Positions 54,499-63,383 of a stretch of 64,000 nt of DNA are shown piece after piece. The notes under the pieces are model-generated. The model was not told the origin of the DNA. It was given only the letters and a program-made list of their open reading frames with translations, and made no database searches. The DNA comes from Mycolicibacterium iranicum. Its GTDB lineage: Bacteria > Actinomycetota > Actinomycetes > Mycobacteriales > Mycobacteriaceae. Made by a program: the position numbers and the translations under genes. How positions within the stretch are numbered: position 1 is the first letter of the stretch; each line of letters starts with the position of its first letter. The stretch is taken from positions 62,001-126,000 of the forward strand of contig NZ_LWCS01000076.1 of assembly GCF_001650495.1 (NCBI RefSeq), read 5' to 3'.

Positions 54499-55424
54499 TC
54501 GCGCCCGAGATCCCGGTGCAGCACCCGCACCGTCAGCGCGGCGTCCTGCAGCCGCTCGGCCAGCGCCTCGGCCATCGCGACGCTGCGGTGCTTGCCGCCC
54601 GTACAGCCGATGGCAACGGTCATGTAGCGCTTCCCCTCCCGGCGGTAGCCGTCGATCACGACGTCCAACAGCTGATGGTAGGAGTCGAGGAACTCCAGGG
54701 CGCCCGGTTGGCCGAGCACGTAATCACGCACGTCGGCGTGCTGGCCCGTGTGCGGGCGCAGCCTGTCCACCCAGTGCGGGTTCGGTAGGAAGCGGACGTC
54801 CATCACGGTGTCGGCATCCATCGGCAGACCGTATTTGTACCCGAAGGATTCGACGGTCACGTTGGTGTGCGCGACGGTCTCCGCGGCGAAGGCACGCTCG
54901 ATGCTCTCCCGCAGTCCGTGCACCGAAAGCGACGACGTGTCGATCACCAGGTCGGCCGATGCCCGTACCGGCGCCAACAGAGTACGTTCGGCGGCGATGC
55001 CTTCGGCCAGCGTCTGGTTGCCCTGCAGAGGATGGCTGCGTCGATTCTGCTCGTAGCGCCGCACCAAGATGTCGTCAGACGCTTCCAGGAACAGCACGCG
55101 GGGCACGATGCCTCGGGTGGCCAGTTCGCTGCGCACCCAGTCGAGGTCGCCGGTGAAGCCGCGCGATCGCACGTCCATCACGGCCGCGAGCTGGGTGATG
55201 CGCGAACCCGCCGCCAAACCGAGGTCGACCATGCGCGTGATCAGCTCCGGCGGCAGATTGTCGGCGACATACCAGCCGAGGTCTTCGAGCACCTTGGCGG
55301 CGGTGCCTCGGCCCGCGCCGGACAGACCCGTCACCAGGACAACGTCTATCCCGTCGTTTTCGCCGCTTTCGCCGATGCTGCCGGCTCCCCCTTGCAGTTC
55401 CTCGTGCATGCCCCGCTCTGTCAT
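54495..55424 (-). CDS. rapZ: RapZ-family nucleotide-binding protein
   Basis: The 309-residue protein corresponds to Rv1421. The N-terminal domain has the P-loop GLSGAGRGTAAK (about 33-44), where Arg replaces the usual Walker Lys, as also in M. tuberculosis. The C-terminal domain has the conserved AIGCTGGKHRSVAMAEAL. In E. coli RapZ controls GlcN6P synthase mRNA turnover; the actinobacterial role is unclear but the clustering with cuvA and whiA is universal. The ATG overlaps the uvrC stop (ATGA). Confidence 0.93.
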   Translation of the reverse strand: MTERGMHEELQGGAGSIGESGENDGIDVVLVTGLSGAGRGTAAKVLEDLGWYVADNLPPELITRMVDLGLAAGSRITQLAAVMDVRSRGFTGDLDWVRSELATRGIVPRVLFLEASDDILVRRYEQNRRSHPLQGNQTLAEGIAAERTLLAPVRASADLVIDTSSLSVHGLRESIERAFAAETVAHTNVTVESFGYKYGLPMDADTVMDVRFLPNPHWVDRLRPHTGQHADVRDYVLGQPGALEFLDSYHQLLDVVIDGYRREGKRYMTVAIGCTGGKHRSVAMAEALAERLQDAALTVRVLHRDLGRE

Positions 55425-57445
55425 CCCGATGCTCTGCTCTGATCATTGCCGATAACCGCCTCGGGCGCGCCCGAATCAGGTGGCGTCTCCACGTCGAGGG
55501 CTTCGAGCACAGCCCTCGCAGTCGCGGCGCCGATTCCCGGGACGGCCGTGATCTCCTCCACGGTGGCCTGCTTCAGCCGTGCCAGCGACCCGAAATGGGT
55601 GACCAGGGCCTTGCGACGGTGCTCGCCGAGACCGCGCACCGAGTCCAGCGCCGAGGCTGTCATCCGCTTCGAGCGCTTGCTGCGGTGATAGGAGATCGCG
55701 AACCGGTGCGCCTCGTCGCGCACCCGCTGCAGCAGATAAAGACCATCGCTGTTTCGCGGGAATATTATCGGATCCGGTTCTGCAGGAACCCACACCTCTT
55801 CGAGCCGCTTGGCCAGCCCGATCACCGCGACGTCGGTGATCCCCAGGTCGTCGAGAACCGCCTGGGCGGCGTTGACCTGGGGAGCGCCACCGTCCACGAC
55901 GAAGAGATTGGGCGGATACGCGAAGCGGCGCGGGCGGCCCTCCGGGGCCGCCCCGGCGGCGGAATCGGCGTCGGCTGTCATCTCGTCGGGCTGGGGTCCC
56001 TGCAAGTCGCGCAGATGGCGGTGGAACCGGCGCCGCGTCACCTCCGCGATCGACGCGACGTCGTCGGAACGGCCGCCGCCCGCGGCCTCACGGATCGCGT
56101 AGTGGCGGTAGTCCGATTTGCGCGGCAGACCATCCTCGAAGACGACCAGCGAGGCGACGACATCGGTGCCCTGGACATGGCTGATGTCGACGCACTCGAT
56201 CCGCAAGGGGGCGTCCTCCAGCCCGAGTGCATCTTGAATGCTTTGCAGCGCCGCACTTCTGGCGTTGAAATCGCCGGCCCGCTTGAGCTTGTGCTGATTG
56301 AGCGCCTGCTCGGCGTTGCGTTTGACGGTCTCCGCCAGTGCCCGCTTGTCTCCGCGGCGAGGCACCCGCAGCGCCACCCGGGACCCGCGCAGCTGGCACA
56401 ACCAGGTCTCCAATTCGTGTGCGGTGTCGGGCAGCACCGGGACGAGCACCTGCTTGGGCACGGGGTTGGTCGCCTCATCGGCCGCTCCCCCGAGCTCGGC
56501 CTGATCGCCGTAGAACTGCGTCACGAACTGCTCGACCAGGTATTCGAGCGTGGATTCGCCTGGCTCGCCCGACTTTTCGATGACCCAGCCGCGCTGGCCG
56601 CGCACGCGGCCGCCGCGGACGTGGAACACCTGCACGGCCGCCTCGAGTTCGTCGTCGGCGAACGCCACCACGTCGGCGTCGGTGCCGTCCCCGAATACCA
56701 CCGTCTGCTTCTCCATCGCGCGCCGCATCGCGCCGATGTTGTCGCGCAGCCGGGCGGCCCGCTCGAAGTCGAGCTCCTCAGCGGCAGCATTCATCTGCTG
56801 TTCCATCTCTCGGATCAGCCGATCGGTCTTGCCTGCCAGGAAGTCGCAGAAGTCCCCCACGATCCGCCGGTGCTCGTCGGCGCTGACGCGCCCGACGCAC
56901 GGAGCGGAGCACTTGTCGATGTAGCCGAGCAGGCAGGGCCGGTCAATCTGGCTGTGCCGCTTGAACACTCCGTTGGAGCAGGTGCGGGCCGGGAACACCC
57001 GGGTGAGCAGATCCAGGGTCTCTCGAATAGCCCACGCGTGGGAGTAGGGGCCGAAATAGCGCACTCCCTTGCGACGCGGACCCCGGTAGACCTTGAGCCG
57101 CGGATACTCCTCGTTGAGGGTGACCGCCAGCACCGGATAGGACTTGTCGTCCCGATAGCGGATGTTGAACCGCGGATCGAATTCCTTGATCCAGTTGTAT
57201 TCAAGCTGCAGCGCTTCGACCTCGGTGGTGACGACCGTCCACTCGACGCTGGCCGCGGTCATCACCATCTGGCGCGTGCGCGGCGCCAGACCCGAAAGGT
57301 CGGCGAAGTACGAGTTGAGTCGGCTGCGCAGACTCTTGGCCTTACCGACATAGATGACACGGCCGTGCGAGTCGCGGAAACGATAGACGCCCGGTTCGAC
57401 GGGAATGGACCCGGGAGCGGGTCGGTACGTCGCTGGATCGGGCAC
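55421..57445 (-). CDS. uvrC: UvrC excinuclease subunit
   Basis: The 674-residue nucleotide-excision-repair nuclease has all four parts: GIY-YIG domain (PGVYRFRDSHGRVIYVGKAK near 18-37), UVR domain (AAEELDFERAARLRDNI near 225), RNase H-like C-terminal nuclease (ECVDISHVQGTDVVAS, near 430) and a helix-hairpin-helix pair (GLGEHRRKAL, VPGIGAATARAVLEAL). With UvrAB it cuts either side of a DNA lesion. It heads the uvrC-rapZ-cuvA-whiA operon and faces the ggt gene, 44 bases away. Confidence 0.96.
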   Translation of the reverse strand: MPDPATYRPAPGSIPVEPGVYRFRDSHGRVIYVGKAKSLRSRLNSYFADLSGLAPRTRQMVMTAASVEWTVVTTEVEALQLEYNWIKEFDPRFNIRYRDDKSYPVLAVTLNEEYPRLKVYRGPRRKGVRYFGPYSHAWAIRETLDLLTRVFPARTCSNGVFKRHSQIDRPCLLGYIDKCSAPCVGRVSADEHRRIVGDFCDFLAGKTDRLIREMEQQMNAAAEELDFERAARLRDNIGAMRRAMEKQTVVFGDGTDADVVAFADDELEAAVQVFHVRGGRVRGQRGWVIEKSGEPGESTLEYLVEQFVTQFYGDQAELGGAADEATNPVPKQVLVPVLPDTAHELETWLCQLRGSRVALRVPRRGDKRALAETVKRNAEQALNQHKLKRAGDFNARSAALQSIQDALGLEDAPLRIECVDISHVQGTDVVASLVVFEDGLPRKSDYRHYAIREAAGGGRSDDVASIAEVTRRRFHRHLRDLQGPQPDEMTADADSAAGAAPEGRPRRFAYPPNLFVVDGGAPQVNAAQAVLDDLGITDVAVIGLAKRLEEVWVPAEPDPIIFPRNSDGLYLLQRVRDEAHRFAISYHRSKRSKRMTASALDSVRGLGEHRRKALVTHFGSLARLKQATVEEITAVPGIGAATARAVLEALDVETPPDSGAPEAVIGNDQSRASG

Positions 57446-57489
57446 CGCACCAGGTTACTGCTGGGCCCCGACGGGGTAGAGCCACTACC

Positions 57490-59418
57490 GTGGCAGTGAT
57501 GCGGGCCACCCGACGAACGATCGCCCCGGTACTGGGCCTGATGTTGGTTCTCGCCGCCTGCTCAGCCGAACCCGACAACCTGGTATCACGATCGGGACCG
57601 TGCGAAATCGTGACCAACGGCACGCCGGACACCAAGGAGCAGACGCGCGACGACGAGTCCGCGCCGGAGACGGCGACCGGCTACCGCAGCGACATGACAG
57701 CGGTTCGCACCAAGACTTTCGCCGCAGCCACCGCCAATCCACTGGCCACCGAGGCCGCCTGCGAGGTCCTGCGCGACGGCGGCAGCGCCGCCGACGCAAT
57801 CGTCACCGCCCAGGCGGTACTCGGGCTCGTCGAACCGCAGTCCTCGGGTATCGGGGGCGGCGGATTCCTGCTGTACTACGACGCCGCCGCCGACTCCGTA
57901 CAGGCCTTCGACGGCCGGGAGACCGCCCCAGCGGCCGCGACCGAGAACTACCTGCGCTGGATCTCCGACACCGACCGCACCGAGCCCACGCCAGACGCCC
58001 GTTCCTCCGGTCGCTCGATCGGGGTGCCCGGAATCGTGCGGATGCTGGCCGACGTCCACGCCGAGCACGGGACGGCGCCGTGGCGCGACCTGTTCGCGCC
58101 GGCAGTCCGGCTCGCCGACGACGGATTCGACATCAGCGCGCGACTCGCGGCCGCCATCGCCGACGCCGCACCGAAGCTGCGGATCGACGAGGAGGCGGCC
58201 GCCTACTTCCTCAACGCCGACGGAACCCCCAAGACCGCCGAGACCGATCTCACCAACCCCGCCTACGCAAAGACGTTGGGGGCCATCGCATCCGACCCCA
58301 ACGCGTTCTATAGCGGCGAGATCGCCCGCAACATCGTGGCCGAAGCGGCCGACACTGCCGGCGGACGCACCCCGAGCCTGATGACCGTCGCGGATCTTGC
58401 GGGCTACACGGCCGAGCAGCGGGAACCGCTGTGCATGCCCTACCGCGGCAAGGAGATCTGCGGCATGCCACCGCCGTCCTCAGGCGGTATCGCGGTGGCC
58501 GCCACCCTCGGTATGCTCGAACACTTCCCCATGGACGAGCACAAGCCGTCCGATGTCGACCTCAACGGCGGGCGGCCGTCCGTCATGGGCGTGCACCTGA
58601 TCACCGAAGCCGAACGGCTGGCCTATGCCGACCGTGACCGCTACGTCGCGGACACCGACTTCGTGCCGTTGCCGGGTGGGTCACCCGAAACACTGCTCGG
58701 CAGCGACTATCTCGCGGGGCGCGCAGCCCTGATCTCGCCGGAACGCTCGATGGGAACCGCCGAGCCCGGCGAATTCGGGCCGCCCGTCGCGCCGGCGCCA
58801 CCCATACCCGAGCATGGCACGAGCCACGTCAGCGTAGTCGACAAGCAGGGCAACGCCGCTTCGCTGACGACCACCATCGAGTCGGCGTTCGGCTCCTTTC
58901 ACATGGTCGACGGATTCCTGCTGAACAACGAACTCACCGACTTCTCGGCCGAACCCGCGGGGCCCGACGGGGTGTCGCTGGCCAACCGGGTGCAGCCGGG
59001 CAAGCGTCCGCGCAGCACCATGGCGCCGACACTGATCTTCGACAGCGCAGCGCCCGGCGCTCCCCGCACCCTTTACGCTGTCGCAGGCTCCCCGGGCGGC
59101 GGCACCATCATCCAGTTCGTGGTCAAGACGGTCGTCGGCATGCTGGACTGGGATCTGGACCCGCAACAGGCAGTGTCAATGGTCGACTTCGGCGCCGACA
59201 ATTCACCCGAAACCAATGTCGGCGGCGAGCATCCGGTGATCGACACGTCCGATGACGGCAACAACGACCCGCTGGTCCGAGGGCTTCGCGAACTCGGCCA
59301 CAAAGTCGATCTGGCGGATCAGTCGAGCGGGCTGTCCGCCATCGTGCGCACAGCACCGGGGTGGACCGGCGGCGCCGACCCACGCCGGGAAGGCGCGGTC
59401 ATGGGCGATGTGAATTGA
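57490..59418 (+). CDS. Gamma-glutamyltransferase lipoprotein
   Basis: The 642-residue protein has a lipoprotein signal (PVLGLMLVLAACS; lipidated Cys near 24) and a full Ntn-hydrolase gamma-glutamyltranspeptidase. The self-cleavage and catalytic Thr is in EHGTSHVSVVD (near 443), where HGT-T/S-H is typical. PPPSSGG, GVPG and the GSPGGGTI oxyanion segment are present. It should mature into large and small subunits and cleave gamma-glutamyl bonds such as in glutathione or mycothiol-related peptides outside the cell. It takes the place of lprH in the M. tuberculosis order. Its 3' end overlaps the PH-domain gene by 20 bases. Confidence 0.9.
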   Translation: MAVMRATRRTIAPVLGLMLVLAACSAEPDNLVSRSGPCEIVTNGTPDTKEQTRDDESAPETATGYRSDMTAVRTKTFAAATANPLATEAACEVLRDGGSAADAIVTAQAVLGLVEPQSSGIGGGGFLLYYDAAADSVQAFDGRETAPAAATENYLRWISDTDRTEPTPDARSSGRSIGVPGIVRMLADVHAEHGTAPWRDLFAPAVRLADDGFDISARLAAAIADAAPKLRIDEEAAAYFLNADGTPKTAETDLTNPAYAKTLGAIASDPNAFYSGEIARNIVAEAADTAGGRTPSLMTVADLAGYTAEQREPLCMPYRGKEICGMPPPSSGGIAVAATLGMLEHFPMDEHKPSDVDLNGGRPSVMGVHLITEAERLAYADRDRYVADTDFVPLPGGSPETLLGSDYLAGRAALISPERSMGTAEPGEFGPPVAPAPPIPEHGTSHVSVVDKQGNAASLTTTIESAFGSFHMVDGFLLNNELTDFSAEPAGPDGVSLANRVQPGKRPRSTMAPTLIFDSAAPGAPRTLYAVAGSPGGGTIIQFVVKTVVGMLDWDLDPQQAVSMVDFGADNSPETNVGGEHPVIDTSDDGNNDPLVRGLRELGHKVDLADQSSGLSAIVRTAPGWTGGADPRREGAVMGDVN

Positions 59419-59863
59419 CGTCGTTCTTGTACCGCTGAAGCAGTGCACGAACCTTGTCCATCGATTCGACGGCACGCGCCTTGTCGACGGCCTGAATCGC
59501 CATGACGGGGACGTACTCGTCGTCGGGGAGATCGAGCCGAGCCCAGCGCGCTCCCTCGTGGAAGGACACGTCGACGACGTCGACCCACGGAAAGAGCCTG
59601 TAACCGAACAGGTTTCGCACCGCGACCCCCGACGGGCCCACCCTCAGCCGGGGGCGCGCAAACAGCGACACGAAGCAGGCGATGACAATGCCGACCATCG
59701 CGATCGCAACCTGGTCGTAGGTTCGGAAAACCACCCCTGTTGAGCCGATCTTGAGCAGCGCACCGACGATGACGTGCGCCGCCACGATCAATGCCGCTGC
59801 GCCCCATGCGAAATACGGCGTCAGATGTGGCCTGACCTCAAGATCCCACTGTTGCTTGGTCAT
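59399..59863 (-). CDS. PH-domain membrane protein (Rv1417-like)
   Basis: The 154-residue protein has two hydrophobic helices (PYFAWGAAALIVAAHVIVGALL and VAIAMVGIVIACFVSLF) and a C-terminal bacterial PH (bPH2-like) domain (about 70-135; GPSGVAVRNLFGYRLFPWVDVVDVSFHEGARWARLDL). It is coupled to ribH by an ATGA overlap and keeps this place in mycobacterial rib clusters, though no role in riboflavin synthesis is known. Confidence 0.85.
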   Translation of the reverse strand: MTKQQWDLEVRPHLTPYFAWGAAALIVAAHVIVGALLKIGSTGVVFRTYDQVAIAMVGIVIACFVSLFARPRLRVGPSGVAVRNLFGYRLFPWVDVVDVSFHEGARWARLDLPDDEYVPVMAIQAVDKARAVESMDKVRALLQRYKNDVNSHRP

Positions 59864-60339
59864 GAAGCCGAACTCAGCGCCCGCAGTGTCAGCGCGGTCG
59901 ACAGCGCCGCGGCCGCCGCCTGGGCGCCCTTGTCCTCACCGGAGTGTGGGAGCCCGGCCCGATCGAGGGCCTGGTGTTCGGTGTTGACGGTGAGCACACC
60001 GTTGGCGATCGGCTTGGACTCATCCAGCGACACCCGGGTCAGGCCCTGGGTCACGGCATCGCAGACATAGTCGAAATGCGGTGTCTCTCCCCGGATCACC
60101 ACGCCGAGGGCGACCACGGCGTCATGAGTTCTGGCGAGAGCCTGTGCAACGACGGGAATCTCGATGGCACCGAGCACCCGGACGACGGTCGGATCGGCCA
60201 ACCCGGCCTCTGCCGCTACCTTGCGCGCGCCCTCGAGCAGGGCGTCGCAGATGGTCTCGTGCCATGTGCTTGCGACGATGGCCAGCTTGAGATCCCCGGC
60301 ATCGAGCGCGGGCAGATCGGGAACACCGGCTCCGCTCAT
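59860..60339 (-). CDS. ribH: Lumazine synthase (riboflavin synthase beta)
   Basis: The 159-residue enzyme joins 5-amino-6-ribitylaminouracil with 3,4-dihydroxybutanone 4-phosphate. The substrate loops AIVASTWHETICDALLEGA, VLGAIEIPVVAQAL and VIRGETPHFDYVC (catalytic His) are normal. It usually assembles as a pentamer or 60-mer. It follows ribBA by 22 bases and overlaps the PH-domain gene. Confidence 0.96.
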   Translation of the reverse strand: MSGAGVPDLPALDAGDLKLAIVASTWHETICDALLEGARKVAAEAGLADPTVVRVLGAIEIPVVAQALARTHDAVVALGVVIRGETPHFDYVCDAVTQGLTRVSLDESKPIANGVLTVNTEHQALDRAGLPHSGEDKGAQAAAAALSTALTLRALSSAS

Positions 60340-60361
60340 TTCTCCGCTCCGCTCCGAACCC

Positions 60362-61633
60362 TCATACCGCGCCCCCGAACTCACCGGGGACCGCCTCGTC
60401 GAAATCCTCCAGACCCACCAGGTCGTGGCCCATCCGGTCACGCTTGGTCATCAGATAGCGGATGTTCTCGGCGTTGGCCCGCACCGGGAGCGGCACGCGC
60501 TCGATGATGTGCAGGCCGTAGCCGTCCAGTCCGACCCGCTTGGCCGGGTTGTTGGTCAGCAACCGCATCGACCGCACCCCCAGATCGACCAGTATCTGCG
60601 CGCCGGTGCCGTAGTCCCGCGCATCGGCGGGCAGCCCCAACTTGAGGTTCGCGTCGACGGTGTCGTCGCCGGCGTCCTGGAGCTGATAGGCCTGCAACTT
60701 GTGCATCAGGCCGATGCCGCGGCCCTCGTGCCCCCGCATGTAGAGGACGACGCCGCGGCCTTCCCGGGCCACCATCGCCAGGGCGGCGTCGAGCTGGGGA
60801 CCACAGTCGCAGCGGCGCGAGCCGAACACATCGCCGGTGAGACATTCGGAGTGCACCCGGACGAGCACGTCGTGACCGTCGCCGTGCGGGCCTGCAATAT
60901 CACCCCTGACCAGCGCGACGTGCTCGACATCCTCATAGATGCTGGTGTAGCCGACCGCGCGGAACTCACCGTGGCGGGTGGGGATGCGGGCTTCGGCGAC
61001 ACGGGCGATGTGCTTCTCGTGCTTGCGGCGCCACTCGATCAGGTCGGCGATGGAGATCAGCGCGAGGTCGTGCTCGTCGGCGAAGATCCGCAGCTCGTCG
61101 GTCTGCGCCATCGCGCCTTCGTCCTTCTGGCTGACGATCTCGCAGATCGCCCCTGCGGGTTGCAGCCCTGCCAGCCGGGCCAGGTCGACGGCGGCCTCGG
61201 TGTGGCCGGGGCGCCGCAGCACTCCGCCGTCCTTCGCGCGCAGAGGAACGACGTGCCCCGGTTTGGTGAAATCGTCGGCGACCGCGTCGGGATCGGCGAG
61301 CAAACGCATCGTCGTTGCCCGGTCCATCGCCGAAATGCCGGTCCCCACACCCTTTCTCGCGTCCACGGTGATCGTGTAAGCGGTGCCGTGCTTGTCCTGG
61401 TTCACCGCATACATCGGAAGCAGGCCGAGCCGGTCGCAGATCTCGCCGTCCAGTGGAACGCACAGATAGCCCGACGTGTAGCGCACCATGAACGCCACCA
61501 GCTCGGGCGTCGCCTTCTCGGCGGCGAAGATCAGGTCGCCTTCGTTCTCACGGTCCTCGTCGTCGATGACGACGACGGCCTTGCCCGCGGCGATGTCGGC
61601 CACTGCACGCTCGACCGAATCCAGCCTCGTCAT
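60362..61633 (-). CDS. ribBA: RibBA: DHBP synthase/GTP cyclohydrolase II
   Basis: The 423-residue bifunctional enzyme starts both branches of riboflavin synthesis. The N-terminal DHBP synthase (about 1-200) has DDEDRENEGDLIFAAE, the R-K-G-V-G-T-G-I-S loop and GHTEAAVDLARLAG. The C-terminal GTP cyclohydrolase II (about 210-410) has zinc ligands in SECLTGDVFGSRRCDCG (C-x10-C-x-C) and RGHEGRGIGL. The ATG is preceded by GGTGAGG. It corresponds to ribA2 (Rv1415). Confidence 0.96.
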   Translation of the reverse strand: MTRLDSVERAVADIAAGKAVVVIDDEDRENEGDLIFAAEKATPELVAFMVRYTSGYLCVPLDGEICDRLGLLPMYAVNQDKHGTAYTITVDARKGVGTGISAMDRATTMRLLADPDAVADDFTKPGHVVPLRAKDGGVLRRPGHTEAAVDLARLAGLQPAGAICEIVSQKDEGAMAQTDELRIFADEHDLALISIADLIEWRRKHEKHIARVAEARIPTRHGEFRAVGYTSIYEDVEHVALVRGDIAGPHGDGHDVLVRVHSECLTGDVFGSRRCDCGPQLDAALAMVAREGRGVVLYMRGHEGRGIGLMHKLQAYQLQDAGDDTVDANLKLGLPADARDYGTGAQILVDLGVRSMRLLTNNPAKRVGLDGYGLHIIERVPLPVRANAENIRYLMTKRDRMGHDLVGLEDFDEAVPGEFGGAV

Positions 61634-61705
61634 CCTCACCACCCTTGCCGGCACCGGCCAGGCCGGAACCACGTGTCAATACCCCTCAGTATGAACCACG
61701 GGAGA

Positions 61706-61722
61706 CGGGCAGTTATTGCCCG
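61706..61722 (-). terminator. Small hairpin between ribE and ribBA
   Basis: CGGGCA and TGCCCG form a 6-bp stem with a 5-base loop, 14 bases after the ribE stop. It may be a weak terminator or RNA-processing site. No U-tract follows. Confidence 0.35.
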
Positions 61723-61735
61723 GCGGTCGGGTGGG

Positions 61736-62359
61736 TCAGGCCGGCCCATCAGTCGACGATGGTGCGTTCTTCGTCGCCAGCAGTCTTTCGACGTACTTGG
61801 CGATGACGTCGACTTCGAGATTGACCGGCGTTCCGACCTCGGCGCGTCCCAGCGTGGTCAGCTGCAGGGTCGTCGGGATCAGCGACACCTCGAACCAGTC
61901 GGGCCCGAGACCCGACACCGTCAGGGAAATGCCGTCGACGGTGATGGAGCCCTTTTCGACGACATAGCGGGCCAGCGCGATCGGAAGGGAGATCCGAACA
62001 ACATCCCAGTGCTCGGACGGTGCACGCGAGATCACGAAACCGGTGTCGTCGACGTGCCCCTGGACGATGTGCCCGCCGAGCCTGCTGTTGAGCGCCGCCG
62101 CCCGCTCGAGGTTGACCACGGATCCGACGTCGACCTTGGCCAGACTCGATCGGTCCAGAGTTTCGGCCATCACGTCGGCGCTGAACGATCCGTCGCCGAG
62201 CACGTCGACCACCGTCAGACACACGCCGTTGACCGCGATCGAATCCCCATGGCTCGCATCGGCGGTCACCACCGGCCCGCGGATCACGAACCGCGCGGCG
62301 TCGGCGAGTTCCTCCTTGCCGATCACCTCGCCCAGCTCCTCGACGATTCCGGTGAACAC
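61736..62359 (-). CDS. ribE: Riboflavin synthase alpha chain
   Basis: The 207-residue protein has two homologous lumazine-binding barrels: the first starts FTGIVEELGEV and holds GDSIAVNGVCLTV; the second has GHIVQGHVDD and GSITVDGISLTV. It dismutates two lumazine molecules into riboflavin. The GTG start gives the canonical VFTGIVEE N-terminus; the frame upstream is antisense to the LLM gene. It corresponds to ribC (Rv1412). I see no FMN-riboswitch-like sequence before it. Confidence 0.95.
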   Translation of the reverse strand: MFTGIVEELGEVIGKEELADAARFVIRGPVVTADASHGDSIAVNGVCLTVVDVLGDGSFSADVMAETLDRSSLAKVDVGSVVNLERAAALNSRLGGHIVQGHVDDTGFVISRAPSEHWDVVRISLPIALARYVVEKGSITVDGISLTVSGLGPDWFEVSLIPTTLQLTTLGRAEVGTPVNLEVDVIAKYVERLLATKNAPSSTDGPA

Positions 62360-62402
62360 GCAGACCAGCCTAGACCGGCCCGAAACGGGGTATGGGGTTT
62401 GC

Positions 62403-63383
62403 ATGCCGGTCATCGGATTCCACTGCTCCCACGAACAGATCGCGCCGGGCCAACTGCTCCGCGACGTCCAACACGCCGAACGCGCCGGCTTCACCGCCGG
62501 GATGTCGTCGGACCATTTCAGCCCATGGAGCGAACGCCAGAACGAATCGGGATTCGCGTGGTCGTTCCTGGGCGCCGCGCTGGCCACGACGAACCTTCCG
62601 TTCGGCGTCGTCAACGCTCCGGGACAGCGCTACCACCCCGCGATCATCGCCCAGGCGATCGCGACGCTCGCAGAGATGTTTCCCGGCCGGTTCTGGGCCG
62701 CACTGGGCTCGGGCGAGGCGTCCAACGAACGCATCAACGGCGAGGTGTGGCCCCGTAAGGACGTCCGCGATCAACGTCTCGTCGAATGCGTCGAAGTGAT
62801 CCGCCGCCTCCTCAAAGGCGAGGAGGTGAGCTTCGACGGTCTCATCCACGTCAACCGCGCCAGGCTGTGGACGCTGCCCGACCGGGTCCCCGACCTCGTC
62901 GGCCCCGCAGTGACGCCGGTGACGGCCGCCCGCCACGCCGCATGGGCGGACGCCCTCATCACGGTCAACCAGTCGCACGAGACGCTGAAGAAGGTCCTGG
63001 ACTCGTATCGGTCCGCAGGTGGCCGCGGGCCCGCGCGCCTCCAGATCCACCTCAGCTGGGCGCCCACCGAAGACGAAGCCGCCGCCATTGCCCACGACCA
63101 GTGGCGCACGAACGTCTTCGCGCCGCCGGTGTGCTGGGATCTGGAGACCGTGGACGCGTTCGACGTCGTCGGCGAGAACGTCACGGTTGAGCAGGTGGCC
63201 GAGTCGGTGCGGATCTCCGGCGACCTCGGCAGGCATGCCGCGTGGCTCAACGAGTACCTCGAGCAGGGCTGGGACGAGCTCTACCTGCACTTCGTCGGAC
63301 AGCACCAACAGCCGTTCATCGACGCGTTCGGAGAGCACGTCCTTCCGCAACTGTCTCCGACCGCGCCGGCGGTTCCCGCATGA
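62403..63383 (+). CDS. LLM-class flavin oxidoreductase (non-F420 flavinoid type)
   Basis: The 326-residue TIM-barrel protein is a luciferase-like monooxygenase family member. IGFHCSHEQIAPGQLLRDVQHAERAGF begins the barrel, and SSDHFSPWSERQNESGFAWSFLGAAL and FPGRFWAALGSGEASNE follow. The pattern resembles the subgroup annotated as 'probable non-F420 flavinoid oxidoreductase', so FMN or a related flavin rather than F420 is likely. The substrate is unknown. The ATG is 43 bases from the divergent ribE. Its stop overlaps the next gene (ATGA), so the two products are probably made together. Confidence 0.78.
   Translation: MPVIGFHCSHEQIAPGQLLRDVQHAERAGFTAGMSSDHFSPWSERQNESGFAWSFLGAALATTNLPFGVVNAPGQRYHPAIIAQAIATLAEMFPGRFWAALGSGEASNERINGEVWPRKDVRDQRLVECVEVIRRLLKGEEVSFDGLIHVNRARLWTLPDRVPDLVGPAVTPVTAARHAAWADALITVNQSHETLKKVLDSYRSAGGRGPARLQIHLSWAPTEDEAAAIAHDQWRTNVFAPPVCWDLETVDAFDVVGENVTVEQVAESVRISGDLGRHAAWLNEYLEQGWDELYLHFVGQHQQPFIDAFGEHVLPQLSPTAPAVPA

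Noticed and set aside
61634..61705. Promoter for ribBA at TTGACA (minus strand, 61679-61674)
   Set aside because: A good -35 but no acceptable -10 at 16-19 bases; the corresponding bases are GC-rich.
62360..62402. FMN riboswitch before ribE
   Set aside because: Only 43 bases separate ribE from the divergent gene, too short for the RFN element, and its conserved sequence is absent.
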